Source: Gnetum montanum
Taxonomy: Eukaryota > Streptophyta > Gnetopsida > Gnetales > Gnetaceae
Direction: 5' to 3'
Assembly (NCBI GenBank): GCA_015680685.1
Contig: MNCI01037953.1
Span: forward strand, 1,541,058 to 1,605,057
Length of the DNA stretch: 64,000 nt
In this document: piece after piece, positions 46,561 through 58,604 of the stretch
Numbering within the stretch: the first letter of the stretch is position 1
Layout of the letters: every line of letters begins with the position of its first letter
The notes under the pieces: model-generated
What the model was told of the DNA's origin: nothing
Database searches by the model: none
The model's input: only the letters and a program-made list of their open reading frames with translations
Translations under genes and position numbers: made by a program

Positions 46561-49500
46561 AACATGCCCAAAGCATTGCAAAAGTACTTAACAATAACAT
46601 CCAGGTATTTACATGATCTTATGAAGACATGCTAGGCCTAGATCCTTGCGTAGTGCAACACAACATAATCCTTGATCCCAACATAAAACCAGTTAAGCAG
46701 AAAGCTCGTAAGGTTAGGCTTGAGGCGGTGTTGGCAGTCCATGATGAAATCACGAAGCTTTACAAAGCTAGTTTCATTTGGGCTGTTGACTACGTAGATG
46801 GGGTTTCCAACATCATGGTTGTACCTAAGAAAAATAGAAGCATACACATTTGCATAGACTTTTAGGACCTGAACAAGGTAACCATTAAAGATGATTTCTT
46901 GTTGCCTAGTATTGATCAATTGGTCGATACTACTGCTAGTCATGCCTTGTTGTCCTTCATGGATGGGTTCTCAGGTTACAACTAGATTCAAATCAACCGA
47001 GAGCACTAGCTCAATACTACCTTTATGACCCTTTGGGGTACATTTTATTACAAAATGATGTCCTTTGGGCTTAAAAATGTAGGAGCAACTTATCAATGCA
47101 CAATGACATACATTTTTAGTGATTATGTGTTAGGTCTGCTCAATGATTACGTTGATGATATAGCAGTTAAGTCCAAAGCAGCACACAACCATGCAAATGA
47201 TTTGGACCTTGAGCTTAAGCATTGCCTAAAACATGAGCTTAGGCTAAATCCTAAGAAATGTGTCTTCAACATCAAGATAGGCTGCATGCTAGGTTTCATA
47301 GTAACCAAAGCAGGCATCTGTGTAGACCCTAATAAGGTTAAGGCCATTATCAACTTAGCACCATTGGCTAACCTTCAGAAGCTATGAGGGTTACAAGGTA
47401 GATTTTAATTCATACAAAGGTTTATCATAAGGTTGACTGATAAGTTACAACCTATGCAACACTTGCTCAAGAAAGTAGTCCACTTTGAGTGGACAGCTCA
47501 ATGCCAAGGGGCATTTGATAACCTTAAACAGGAGTTGGCTCAACTTCCAACGATCTACCCTTTGTAAGGAGATAAACCTTTCTACATCTACCTTACTACC
47601 TCCAACACGTCCATCACTTCTCTGCTTTGCCAAAAGCGAGACGATGGTACAGAGATCCTGATATACTACTTAAGCCATGCATTGGTTGCCTATGAAGCAA
47701 AGTACAACGATGTGGAAAAGAATTGCCTTGCCTTGGTCTTTGCACTCAAGAAGTGGAGGCATTATCTTTTTCATAGCTAAGTCAACATCATCTACAAAAG
47801 TAATGTACTTTGAGCCATTACAACGGATATTTATGAGAGTAGTCGCATAGCATGTTGGAAAGAAATAACTATGGAGTTTAACATGCAATACATTACACAA
47901 GCATCAACCAAAGGTCAAGCAATAGTTGCACAACTTATGGCTTCCCCAATTAACAATTAAGAAATGATAGATCCAGAATTTCTAGATGAGCATGTCACTA
48001 GCATACGTTAAGTGCTTGACAACTTTGAGGCACTCTTACACTTTAATGGTGCTTCAACCTCTTAAGGGGGTAGCTCCACTACTGTAATCATGTTCCCCTC
48101 TAGGGAGATTTGACCCTTCGCGTATTGTTTCACATTTTCATGCACTAACAACGTGGCGGAGTATGAGGGTCTCCTCTAGGATATCTTAGCAGCTCACGAC
48201 TTAGGAATACAAAACATAGTAATTCGAGGCAACTCATAACTAGTAGTTAACCACATCACAAAGGTTTATGCTTGTAAAGCCTAACACTTACAACCTTATT
48301 ATGACCTAGTGAAGTGCTAGCTCAAGCAATTTGCAACTGCAGATGTTCAACATATCCCTCGTAATGAGAATGCCATTGCCAATGCATTAGCAACATTATC
48401 CTTAAGCATTGCACCTAAAATGTTTCATGCATTACCCACCTTGGTGGCAGATTGTGCTATGGTTATCATGCAAACAAATGACATTGCATCCATAGCCACA
48501 ATAAGCACAATCCATGTAGTAGAATAGTACGACGACATTAGGGTGTACCTTTTACAAGGTGAACCTTCATAACATCTAAACATTGCCCAAAAGGATGCAG
48601 TGCAAAAATGATCGTAGTAGTACATCATTATGGGTGATAGCGCATTATGCCACAGATCCTATGATGGCATACTGTTAACATGTGTTAGTGATAGCAAAGC
48701 ATAGAAGATTGTTGAACAAGTCCATAAGGGACTCTACGAAGGCCACATAGCACCCAAGGCAATGGTAGCAACAATTAGACACTTAGGCTACTATTGGCCT
48801 TACATGGAACATGATTACATCTCCAAGATCAAGATGTGCGATAGGTGTCAACGACATGACAATTTAATGCATGTGCCACCCATTGAATTGCACACAATGT
48901 AGATCACATGGCCATTCCAATGTTGAGGGCTAGACATCATAGGACCTATCACGCCTAAGTCCTCTATAGGGCATAACTTCATTATAATTGAAATTGAGTA
49001 TTTTATGAAGTGGGTTGAAGCTATTCCCCTTAGGAAGATAACATCATAGTAGGTATACAAGTTCATACTTGACAACATTGTGACCTATTTTGGTTTACCC
49101 ATGATCATAGTCATAAATAACAAGCCACCGTTTAGTAGTGTTAAGNCGTCAACCTTTTGAAGAAGATGTTGACTAGCAACAAACAACGATGGCATAAGCA
49201 ACTAATCTACACACTTTGGGCCTAGTGCACAACAAACAGAATTGCAAAAGGTAAGATGCCATACAAGTTGGTTTATGGGTCTAAAGCTATTTTGCCTCTT
49301 GAATTACAGGTTTCATTGCTCCATGTAATCCTCTCAAGCTTCATCGATGAGGCTCAAAACAATGAGTTGAGAACCATGGACCTCGACCTAATAGAGGAAG
49401 AGCACATGTAGACACTTGGTCAAATTGAGTGGTACCAACAAACGCAATGGTAGAAACACCATCACAATCAGCATCAACTCCCGATCAAGAAAGGGGACTT

Positions 49501-49669
49501 AGTCCTCAAGGTTATTCGCAAACTTGTAGATAAATTCTCAGCCAATTGGAAAGGGCCTTTCTTAGTCATCAAGGCTTATTACAATGGAGCATTCAAGCTT
49601 GTTGACCACGATGGTAATGAATTTTCCAATCTGGTGAAACATTCATATCTAAAGCTTTACTATGCCTAG
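46560..49669 (+). pseudogene. RT, RNase H, second RNase H and integrase of element B, decayed
   Basis: RT: SNIMVVPKKNRSIHICIDF, then LLSFMDGFSGYN and the catalytic box YVDD (47148-47159) intact. First RNase H near 47580-47810: the DAS triad has become TTS, but VEKNCLALVFALKKWRHY remains. Second, archaeal-type RNase H near 48030-48260: LHFNGAS (first Asp now Asn), TNNVAEYEGLL, IVIRGNS. Integrase finger near 48730-48850: GLYEGHIAPKAMVATIRH then CDRCQRH. Core: GLDIIGPI then VINNKPPFSS (Asp to Asn). About 25-30 residues including the catalytic Glu are missing at the N base 49146. The C-terminal WKGPFLVIKAYYNGAFKL leads to a stop at 49669. The dual RNase H assigns it to Tat. About 20 stops are present. 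Confidence 0.88.
49146..49146. other. undetermined base (n) inside the integrase
   Basis: The only n in the window. The sequence jumps from the second-Asp block of integrase to a point beyond the catalytic Glu, so it may mark an assembly join or an unsequenced gap. Confidence 0.85.
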
Positions 49670-49689
49670 TATGCAACGCTGCATTCTCA

Positions 49690-50095
49690 CAAAGCAAGGT
49701 AAGTGATAGTCTGCTATGACTATAAATTGGCACAGATAGTTTGCTATGACTATAAATTGGCACAGATAGTCCACTATGACTAAACTGGCAAAGCAATAGT
49801 CTGTTATGACTATAAACTAGCACATCATAGTTCACTATGATACTAAACTGGCACATACCCTTCGTTGTGATACTAAATTGGCACAGCTCATCCTTGGGTT
49901 ACGACATTAAATTAGCACAATATCCACTGTCTACTACGACGTTAAACTGGCACATAGTAATATGCTAGGATTATAAACTAGTATACCACAGTCTGCCAAT
50001 ACCTTAAACTGGGTTCATGGTCTACTAGGATCCTAAACTAGTAAAGCATATCGTCTACCAGGACCTTAAACTAGGTTCATAGTTTAACATGCATA
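49690..50095. repeat. tandem repeat after integrase (B)
   Basis: About eleven imperfect units of 30-38 bp carrying 'tagtctgctatgactataaa' and 'ttggcacag'. The 'aaactggcac' core echoes the arrays at 41460-41740 and 59640-59756. Confidence 0.75.
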
Positions 50096-51610
50096 GTTTT
50101 GCAGATAAGCAAGCGATAATACTTCCAACTCCACACCATCTGCCTATAATCTTGTGGGCAGGGCAGGGACATTGCAGTTCCAGAGTGGATTTTCTATCAT
50201 CGAGAGAGGCTTCTGGAACATTTGTGGCATTATCACCCTTGGAATTTTACTAATCTTCTGGAGTTATCCTTGGGCATTTTGCTAATCTTTTGGAGCTCCT
50301 TTCATCATTGCCAATACTACTAGCTTCGGGCTGCACCTGTAACACTACCAACTCTAGGTACCACTTGCAACAATACCAGCCCTAGGCATTTTGCTGGTAC
50401 CTTGAGATTTTGGTGAGAGAGACCTCTAGAACATTTGCACTGTTATGACCCTTGCCATTTTGCTGATTTTTCCTCAAGCTCTCGTCATTGCTTAAGCTCT
50501 TGAGCACCTACAACATCATCACCCCTGGTACCTTTACTAGCTCTTCAAGCACTTGCAATTGGTCTAGTTGTCACAACACTTATAGCACCCTCACATCCAA
50601 CAATTTACCCTCATCTCATGTTGTGTTCTTACTTTCTTGTTTTCTTTGAGTTGTGTTTGTAGGATGAAGCCCTAGAGGCAGTTGTGCAGAGATGTGTGCA
50701 GAGATGTATCTCATTGTAGTGACAAGTCACCACATCGCTCTGATGTGCATGGTCAGACTAGCCAAGTCACTCAAGAGTGCATTTTCCTATTATCCTATTA
50801 TTGCTTACTTGCATTTATCTCTTTTACCTTGCATTTCTCCACCTTCCCTTGCATCACGAAGCTTTTAACTCCTGTGATGCACATGCCACCTTCTCTAAGT
50901 CAATCGTAGAACCCATAGTGGACATAACACAACTCGTCCCATGGGGAGCCTTTGTAAGTTGGTCAAAGCCTAGGCAGATGTAACATAACTCATCCTGGGG
51001 AGGAAACACCTATTCTATAGACACGACACGGTTGCACTAAAGCAAAGTCTGTTAGGTGGCATGTTGTCTACTTGATGAAAAGCATTTCGTAGCTAGCATT
51101 TCATAATGTGCAGAACCCAAAGTAGGTTCACTTCGTAGCCATAAAAGAAAAAAATGCAAAAAAAAAAGAAAAAAAAGAAAAAAGAAAAAAATGGGGCAAA
51201 ACATGTCTCCAAGAAAAAACTATTAGAGTTGTAATTTTGCAACTGGTCCAACCTAAATCCATGTTGACCTTCTCATAAGCACTCCGACAAGAGGTCATGA
51301 TTTCAGAGGCAAGCCATTTTGGTGCTATGGACGTTGACTCTCTCACAAGCATTCTGATAAGAGGTCACTATTTTGGTGAAAAGCCACCTTGGTGTTGCAC
51401 TTTGTAGTATCACATTATTTGCATTTCATTCCCTTTTTATCCCCTAACACATTCCCTACACCCTTTACCTTCAACATACCATTACCCTTAGTGCTCTTGA
51501 GCATGGTGTAGCAATATCTGATTAGGTACTAATGAGCGATGTTAGTGCTAAGCTTGTTGTGGTGTTTTGTCGTTCTTTGTCATCATCTCTCGGGCCACTC
51601 CTACAGATGT
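50096..51610. other. element B 3' untranslated region
   Basis: No coding block. It contains a poly-A/AG run (51145-51192) and two imperfect copies of a 70-bp unit ('cacaagcattctgataagag', about 51270-51405). Confidence 0.5.
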
Positions 51611-51627
51611 CAACAAAGAGGGGCTAA
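51611..51627 (+). other. polypurine tract of element B
   Basis: CAACAAAGAGGGGCTAA directly abuts the 3' LTR start; the AAAGAGGGG core is the expected primer for plus-strand cDNA synthesis. Confidence 0.8.
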
Positions 51628-53254
51628 TGAAACACCACCAAATTTGGGCTTCCGAGTCTCAGCTACAAATTTTTTTAAGTGTCAAAACTTGGTAAATTTT
51701 TTTGAGTGTTGAGACTACGCTTCCCACTATTGGGACTACACTCCAGAGCATAGTCAGTGTAGTTGACACAAATAATTTAGATTTACAATATTTTTTCTAA
51801 GTGTCAATAGTAGTTGCAAAATTTTCTAAGTGTCCTAACTACACCCTCACTGTTGGGACTACACTCTAGAGTGTAGTCAACACAGAAATGGCCAATTTTG
51901 TAAATTTGCCTAAGCGTCAAGCTAGAAGTTGCTAGGCTGGATTGGCATGGGAGAAACAGTTTGGTAGATTTTCTAACTTCTAAGGCTACGCTCTTTACTA
52001 CACTCTAGAGCATAGTTAGCATAGTCTACAAGAAGGCATCAATTTTGCCAGAGTTTTCTAAGTGTCAAGACTATACTCTCACTACCAAGACTATGCTTTA
52101 GAGTGTAGTCAGCACTGGAACACAATTTTTGCAAAATTTGTCTAATTGTTGGACTACGCTCTAGAGCGTAGTTAGCGTAGTCAATGTAGAACTGCCTCCA
52201 GGAGCCTCCAAAACTAAGCAATAACTTCATCTCAGTTCTGACATTCCTTTAACAAGAAAAATTAGCAATTTGCATTTCTTTTGCACCTCCTATTTGCCCC
52301 CAAATTGTACCTATGCTCAACACCATTTGAGAGAGTGGACAACGTAGTCTCAGATCATAGTCTCTGAAATTGCATTATTTTGCATTGTTTTGAGGTACTT
52401 TGCAATTTGTTTGGCACTTACATACGTAGTCTTGATAGTGTAATTGTAGTTTGGTAGTCTCACAGGGTCCATTGAAGCACACTAGCAAAACACAATTTGC
52501 TTCAGTGAAAGCGTAGTTGGGGCTAGCGTAGTCTCAACTATCCTTTTGTCACGTAGCACTTGATTCGCAATTTGTGCTAACCCCAAGCCTATCAATACCC
52601 TAGTGCTCAATGTTCTAGGGGTTGGCAAATCTAAGCATTGACATTTCTTGGCATCCTTACATTTGAGCGCACTTGGCATTTTGGTGGCACCATTGCATAC
52701 TGTTTAGCACATCGTAGACCATCGTAGCTTGTAGGACATCGCAGCAACCAACCTAGCAGGTTTAGAATTCACATCAGATGTCAATTTTTGTAGCCCAAGC
52801 ATCCTGAGACTATGACTACACTACCTACTATGCCTGTTTACACACCACGTACCTCCTCATCTTTCCTTTACAGTTAACTACACTCCCCCTAGTTGGGGTG
52901 GTGTCACTTTCTCTCTTGCTGACATCTTGCACATTTTTAGCATTTTCTCTTGCATTTTAGCATTTACTTGTATTTTTTTCTGTATTCTACACATTCCCAT
53001 GTTTGCACTCTTGTTTTGCACTAGAAACCTCAACTAGACTCACCCTATTTAACACCGGGGACGTTGCAAACACAATGGAAACCCTTTGCATTCATTTTGG
53101 CATAACACCCTATAAGTCCTAGTTTAATCGACAAGACTGTTTTGGGTATCTGGCCTTCATTTCCAGTAGGCCCTCCTATGGATGTGAGGTCAAGCTGTAC
53201 GACTACAGACCTCTCAGTGTAGCATTCTGGCCTCCAACGTTTTTGATCATTACA
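51628..53254 (+). repeat. 3' LTR of element B
   Basis: 1,627 bp, starting TGAAACACCACCAAATTTGG and ending ATTACA. It contains a perfect 20-bp palindrome at 52153-52172 (ACTACGCTCT and its inverse) and several decayed versions. The two LTRs differ at many positions by eye, so the insertion is old. Confidence 0.88.
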
Positions 53255-53259
53255 ACTTA
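53255..53259. repeat. target-site duplication of element B (ACTTA)
   Basis: Second copy of 35256-35260. The gag frame of D continues directly after it. Confidence 0.88.
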
Positions 53260-53554
53260 CAAGAGTCTGGATGTATACTTTGCATCCATTACTAGCACAA
53301 AGGTAAATATCCAGAAGATTACCTTATCATCAAGGCAATTCTAGGCAGTTCCACCAACCACAATAGTATTATCCAAGTGGAACTTCATCGCAAGCATATG
53401 AACAATATCAACAGTGGTAGTAACCATAGTCATGGGTGTTGGCACCCCCAAAGCAGCAATACCCTTATAAAAAACTTGATCCATATGGATACTACGTTCA
53501 GCAATCCTTGTTTCCACATGACTCTTCCAGTTACATTTTACTTTCCAATCTCAC
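53255..53554 (+). pseudogene. element D gag, continued after element B
   Basis: CAAGAGTCTGGATGTATAC and the following 280 bp align with the minus strand of element A at about 15010-14720, exactly where the left part of D (to 35260) stops. Homologous words include GGCAATTCTAGGCAGTT and TTCCACATGACTC. It ends abruptly at 53554 where the LTR of element C begins. Confidence 0.8.
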
Positions 53555-55306
53555 TAAAACACCCTAAAATTTCAAGGCATTCTTGCTTCACTAGGTTACT
53601 GGAATTTAGGCAGCATCATGTCAGTTCAGCAAGAAATGGATGCTTTGAGTTTAGACTGTCCAGTTCAACAAATTTTCTATTCTTGGTGTTGACGGGCCTA
53701 CCAGACTCTCCAACCTGCCCACTTGAGTAGTTCATCCAGCAAACAGTCTACTTAGAAACGATGCGTGGAATTGTCGGCAGTGCTCAGAATGTGTAAAATA
53801 GTTCAACAGGTTTTCTAGTTAAGAAGTTTGCTACGCTACACTACGCTATGTAGCATAGCAGGCTTCAGAAGACGATTACAGAATGAAGTGTTACACTATG
53901 CTACACTACGCAGCGTAGCACAGCATAGCAAAAGTCAAATAGTCAGTTCCGTCGCCCAACTCCAAGTCCTTCAGCAATGACTCCTTCCATCAAAAAGTGG
54001 CAAATTTAGCAAAAAGCAGGCCATGTTGGCCACTATGTTATGCTATGCTACATAGCGTAGCGTAGCGTAGAAACTCTGCAGGAGTGACAAAAGGCATCTC
54101 AAAGTGCAGGATCAATAAGTTTGCAAGTTTCACATTGCAAAAAGCAAAGGTCGCAGATTGTCAGCATTTCTATGATTAAGGCTAGCTGCTACGCTATGCT
54201 ACGCTATGTAGCATAGCGCAGCATAGCAAATATGCAAAATCAGTCAGAGGACTTCAAAGGCTTCCAATGGATGCAGCAGGCCTCGATGCAAGTTTCTGCC
54301 TCAAACTAGTGGCTATGCTACATAGCGTAGCATAGCATAGCAAGATGCTACACTACACCAACATGCTACGCTCTAAAGCATAGCACGGCATAGCAAGTTG
54401 CTACGTTACGCCCACATGCTACACCACAAAGCATAGCATAGCGTGGTGGGCAGCTATGCTACATCAATGCATTTCGTCTGTTTGTGTCATTGGCACAGAT
54501 CTCCAAGTTTTGATAGCGTAATTATAGCATGGCAGGCTCGTCAATTAGCCCTGCATGTCCATGCAGCGTAGACACATCAACACGGGCCCAGGACACGTGG
54601 CGTCCAAACTGCATCTTTCATGTGTTCTTGGTCCTATAAATACCTCGATGAGCAATGCTCAAGGGGTTGGGGAGTTAGTGAATTAGTTGGCTGGCAAGCA
54701 AAAGAAAATTGTTTGACAAATTGACAATTTGGCAAGTTAGCATTTTCGCATGTTGGGAAACTGGCAATCTTGAGCATTATAAACATTCTGTTTGGCATTG
54801 TGAACAATTAGCACTCTCGTTTGGCATTCTTCTTTGCTCTTTTCCCACTATCTTTATAGCATTTTGCATTGTAAATTCCCGAGTTCACATTCAAGCATAT
54901 AGCTGTCTTACTCTGAATGTCTTGGTTACTTTTGGGATCTCTATGCTTCTCAGTGTCGCGCAATCGATTGTATCCACCTTGATAGAGCGAGATCATAATT
55001 TTGAAGCGGTGCATTTGCCTAACTGCATTTTACTTTTCTTTTCTGCTTGTCATCACATTCTACATCATTTTCCGCCCTTTATGCATTTAAAGATTACTAT
55101 TTTTATGTTATAAGTCTTGCTTTCAAATCATACGTTTGCAAAAGGTTATAGTAACACCGATTAAGTCCCTGTTTGATCGACCAAACTATTCAGGGTGCCC
55201 TGATTCTGTTTTATCCAGCATGGCCCTCACATGGATCTGGGGTTAAGATTGTCATGATTGATGACCTCTCAGTGTTTTCCAACCACTGATGTTTTCAGTT
55301 GCTACA
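53555..55306 (+). repeat. 5' LTR of element C (Tat/Ogre-like)
   Basis: It starts TAAAACACCCTAAAATTTC (TG decayed to TA), parallel to TGAAACACCACCAAATTT of B, and ends GCTACA at 55306. About 1,752 bp. At least six clusters of the hexamers CTACGC/GCGTAG and CTATGC/GCATAG form palindromes between 53825 and 54460. A TATAAATA box lies near 54636-54643. Confidence 0.8.
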
Positions 55307-55716
55307 GTTTTCTCGCACTAGAAGGAGGGCCCTTTGGTGCCCTTTTTGTGTTTTACGGTAGTCTTATATGCGTTTTGTACCTCGGCACGCGCTAGCATCA
55401 ACGTTACACTTCTTTGAAGTTGTTTACACATCGTGTGGTGCAGATTGGTCGCTTCGATGGTTCCTTTGGGACCCTGCAAGACATAAAGCCTCCAACCGCC
55501 AGTTGACTTGCTCGTTTTTACGGTAGTCTTGCATGCGTTCTGTACCTTGTCATGCACTAGCGTAAACGTGGCACCCTTTTGTTGTTTTTTATGCATCGTG
55601 TGGTATAGATTAGTCGCTCTAACGATTCCTTTGGAATCCGGCAAGACATAAAGCCTTTTGATTATTTTTTGATTTCCTTGTTTTTCTCATTCGCAAAACT
55701 GTTTAGCTTCGTAACA
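55307..55716 (+). repeat. leader of element C with a 165-bp tandem duplication
   Basis: Copy 1 runs 55351-55490 and copy 2 runs 55516-55655. Both begin 'ttttacggtagtctt' and end 'gcaagacataaagcct'. The presumed primer-binding region ('ctcgcactagaaggaggg') precedes copy 1; no tRNA could be assigned. B has a single copy of the unit. Confidence 0.7.
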
Positions 55717-58130
55717 ATGACTTCCCCAAGCACTGTTGCTAACACCTTTAGCGCTGAGGTTCCCTTCACAGTTCAAGGCATCACAGGTGCCGAACAACCA
55801 CTTAGCCTAGTGTGGGAACTACGTTGATCCCTCAGAATCCAAAATCAGGGACCTGAGGGCTTGGCCCAATAACATGAGCACTATAACTTTCTCTATTCAA
55901 AGGTGCAGGCGAACCTACCCTTGGATGTTCAAGAACTCGAAGATAAACATATCTTCGAGTTCGTTTACTGCAGTGGGAAGGAATTTGTTCCACTCCCAGT
56001 GCTTCCATTCCTTTGACACAGACGAATCAATGGCTTCTAGACCAACTGATCTAGTTGGCTAGAATTAGGTAGCAGCAGGACACAATGTCTAACCATGACG
56101 AGACCTTCGAAGATGGACAGGAGGAGCTCAATTCTCAATTCGATGGGGGAAGTCAAGCCAACCTCGTCACCGTTCCTCCACCGAGTCTTTCTAGACCAAC
56201 CCGTTGTCTGTCGCCGCTCCTTTCGTGATTGCACCTACGCTTTCACAATCCGCAATTACATCCGCAATGGGTAGCCATGTCATCTCCTCAGCGTATCAAC
56301 ACCCCTATTCCCCTATTTCATTTTCAGCCACTATTCTCTCGCAAACCGTTCATCAGTCCATTCCTGTAGCGCATCACACGCCAATCACGGCTAGCCTGCC
56401 ACATGTTCACACCGTGCCTACTTCATAGTCATACGCAACTTCCGTTTCCATTCCCACATTTACACCTATCCCACCATCAGTGGCAGGCCCAAGCCTGTCC
56501 ACATGGTGGACCCCATTCACTGCTCCTACCACGCTATCATCGTAGATGTATCACCATGTTCGCCAGCAGACCTACCAAATCCTGCAAATGGTACAACCTA
56601 GTTCAGGACTATGGTTTGTTCCACTAGCAACCCAAAGAATCTATCTCGCAAGTCAACCCATGGTTGCTGCCCCAACAACATCACCTGCTGGGTGGTGGAC
56701 AGTGCAAGCAGCACCGTTCACAGGGGCCACCCCAACAGTACCGTCGATGGATCACATTGCTGTCCCTGCCACTCCACAGATGGGAGCTGCCTTGACAGTT
56801 CCCCAATGGTCCACATTGTCGTAGGGTCTAGATCAAGCATTCTAGCTTATCTAGACCCTTACTGAGAAAATAAAACGCCTCAAGGCTGTCAGGTTTGACA
56901 CGGTACAAGTCATGGACTTTTACCAGGATGACCTATTAGCCCTGCAATCCCCCCACTAATGCTACCCCTAGGGATGTCCCTCCTCCACTTCACGAAATAC
57001 AATGGGGAGGGAGATCCCAATGCATATCTTGTTACCTTTAGGTTTGAGTTTCTACTGTTGCAACAATGGTCGCACATGATTATCCACGTCTTTGCCATGT
57101 CCCTGAGAGGAAAGGCCCTGGACTGGTATTGTGTCTTGCCACACTCCTCCATATCAACCCTAGAGGAGCTTCTGACCCAGTTCATGACGCGCTTCAAGTA
57201 TAACTTGAAGCCAAAAATCACGTTGGATCAGCTGATGAGTGTGAAGCAGGATCTTCTAGAACCAGTCCAGAAGTTCATCCAGCGTTGGAGCGCAACCCTT
57301 AATGAAATCTGCAAGCCCATTGCAGAGGCCCACTTGTTGGCCGTCTTTAAGGGTGCAGTGAATGACTTCATCAAGTCTAAGCTATACTACCTTGCTCCTT
57401 GTACTCTTGGTTAGACCTTTGCTCAGACTAAGAGTATACAGGATGTAGCTGAGGCGAGCAAAGACTCGGCCTATGTTACTTACAAGAACACCTTCACAAA
57501 GAAGGACAAGGGTAAGGCTACAACAGCCACGGTGGCCACTGTGGTGAACAAGGCCAAACCCAAACTTAATAACAATGATAACAAGAACAACAAAAAATTG
57601 GCAGCACCCGTAGCTAACCCCACGCCCAAGCAGGGCAATGCACCACTACCTCCCGCACTTGCACTCGAGACATTTGTGCCACCAAAATCGAACTTTGAGC
57701 GTAAAGGCTGCTCAAAGTATACCCCGCTACCTGTCAAGCCTTCAGATCTTCTGAAGTAGCTACTAGCAACAGGATACATCCAACACAAGCAAATGTCAGA
57801 AGAGGGAGCTAGGAAACATTAGCACTATTGCAAGCTCCTTAGAAACCCCTCTTTGGCCCTACCCAACGAGCCCACAGTTCCTAAGGGTTTTAGGCTGGAC
57901 CGATTTTGTGACTACCAACAACAGTGTGGTCACAACACAGATTACTGTCTGGCATTGAAGGATGACATCCAAAGGATGATTGATCAAGGAAAATTGGTGT
58001 TAGACAAAAGTAACCCAGTATGTCCTGAGAATCAATCTTTGCATGTCTACATTGACCCCCTTAACGCCAATAACACCGGTTATGTAATCAACACCATTGG
58101 CATTGACAGTAACCTTAGACCGTCCTAGCA
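55717..58130 (+). pseudogene. gag of element C, partly open
   Basis: The ATG at 55717 reads MTSPSTVANTFSAEVPFTV. After frame changes through a Pro/Ser/Thr-rich region, an open stretch at 56959-57414 holds the capsid-type gag domain (TKYNGEGDPNAYLVTFRF, KALDWY, TLDQLMSVKQDLLEPVQKFI). A Lys-rich linker follows at 57480-57620. A degenerate zinc finger reads CDYQQQCGHNTDYCLALKDD at 57907-57966. Stops remain at 57412 and 57757 and near 58125. It is homologous to B's gag throughout. Confidence 0.78.
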
Positions 58131-58604
58131 GCCATTTATGATCCACATGCCTCAGCGTAGCACACCAACACCACTAGCGGTTGATCAAAGTCGGCAGCAA
58201 CCGTTTTTCCTAAGAGCCCCTCCCCGGGCGTCCACCGCCACACCATCTGTTAGCAAAACTGCGCCACCCTGCTCGTTAATACCATTAGCTCCGTTTGTCA
58301 TTAGGGGGCCAACTCCTTCAATAGCCCTCATCCCACATAAGACGGCTGTACAGCCTTCTCGTCCTAAAAAATGAGAAGTGCGTTTCATAGGCGAGACATC
58401 GAGGGGAAGTACCGCCCCTGGTATTTCCAAGCCTACGTCTTCACCCTCGTCACCAAAGAGGGATGTTGCTACAACCACACAGTCCACACTACCCTGCCAA
58501 AAAGGGTCTGAACCCAGATATGAAACTGCCCCTCCTCAGGAAATCTATCTCCTGGGACTAATAGAAGAGGAGAAGGGTAGTAAACAGGGGGTGTCTAGGA
58601 TCTC

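Larger units (their letters stand above)
35261..53254 (+). mobile_element. element B: 18-kb Tat/Ogre-like Ty3/gypsy retrotransposon with an antisense gene
   Basis: 17,994 bp. LTRs 35261-36957 and 51628-53254; gag from 37492; protease 40.56-40.9 kb; an antisense spliced gene at 41975-44413; RT, RNase H, a second (archaeal-type) RNase H and integrase 46.6-49.67 kb; polypurine tract 51611-51627. The second RNase H is the hallmark of the Tat lineage, to which Ogre belongs. The large size, long LTRs and a long gap between protease and RT also fit. Stops and indels occur in every ORF. The element lies inside the gag of element D. Confidence 0.88.

Noticed and set aside
54709-55113. 134-codon open frame in the LTR of element C
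   Set aside because: Lies in the transcribed part of the LTR, where B's LTR has no equivalent open frame; hydrophobic residues follow from the T-rich sequence.
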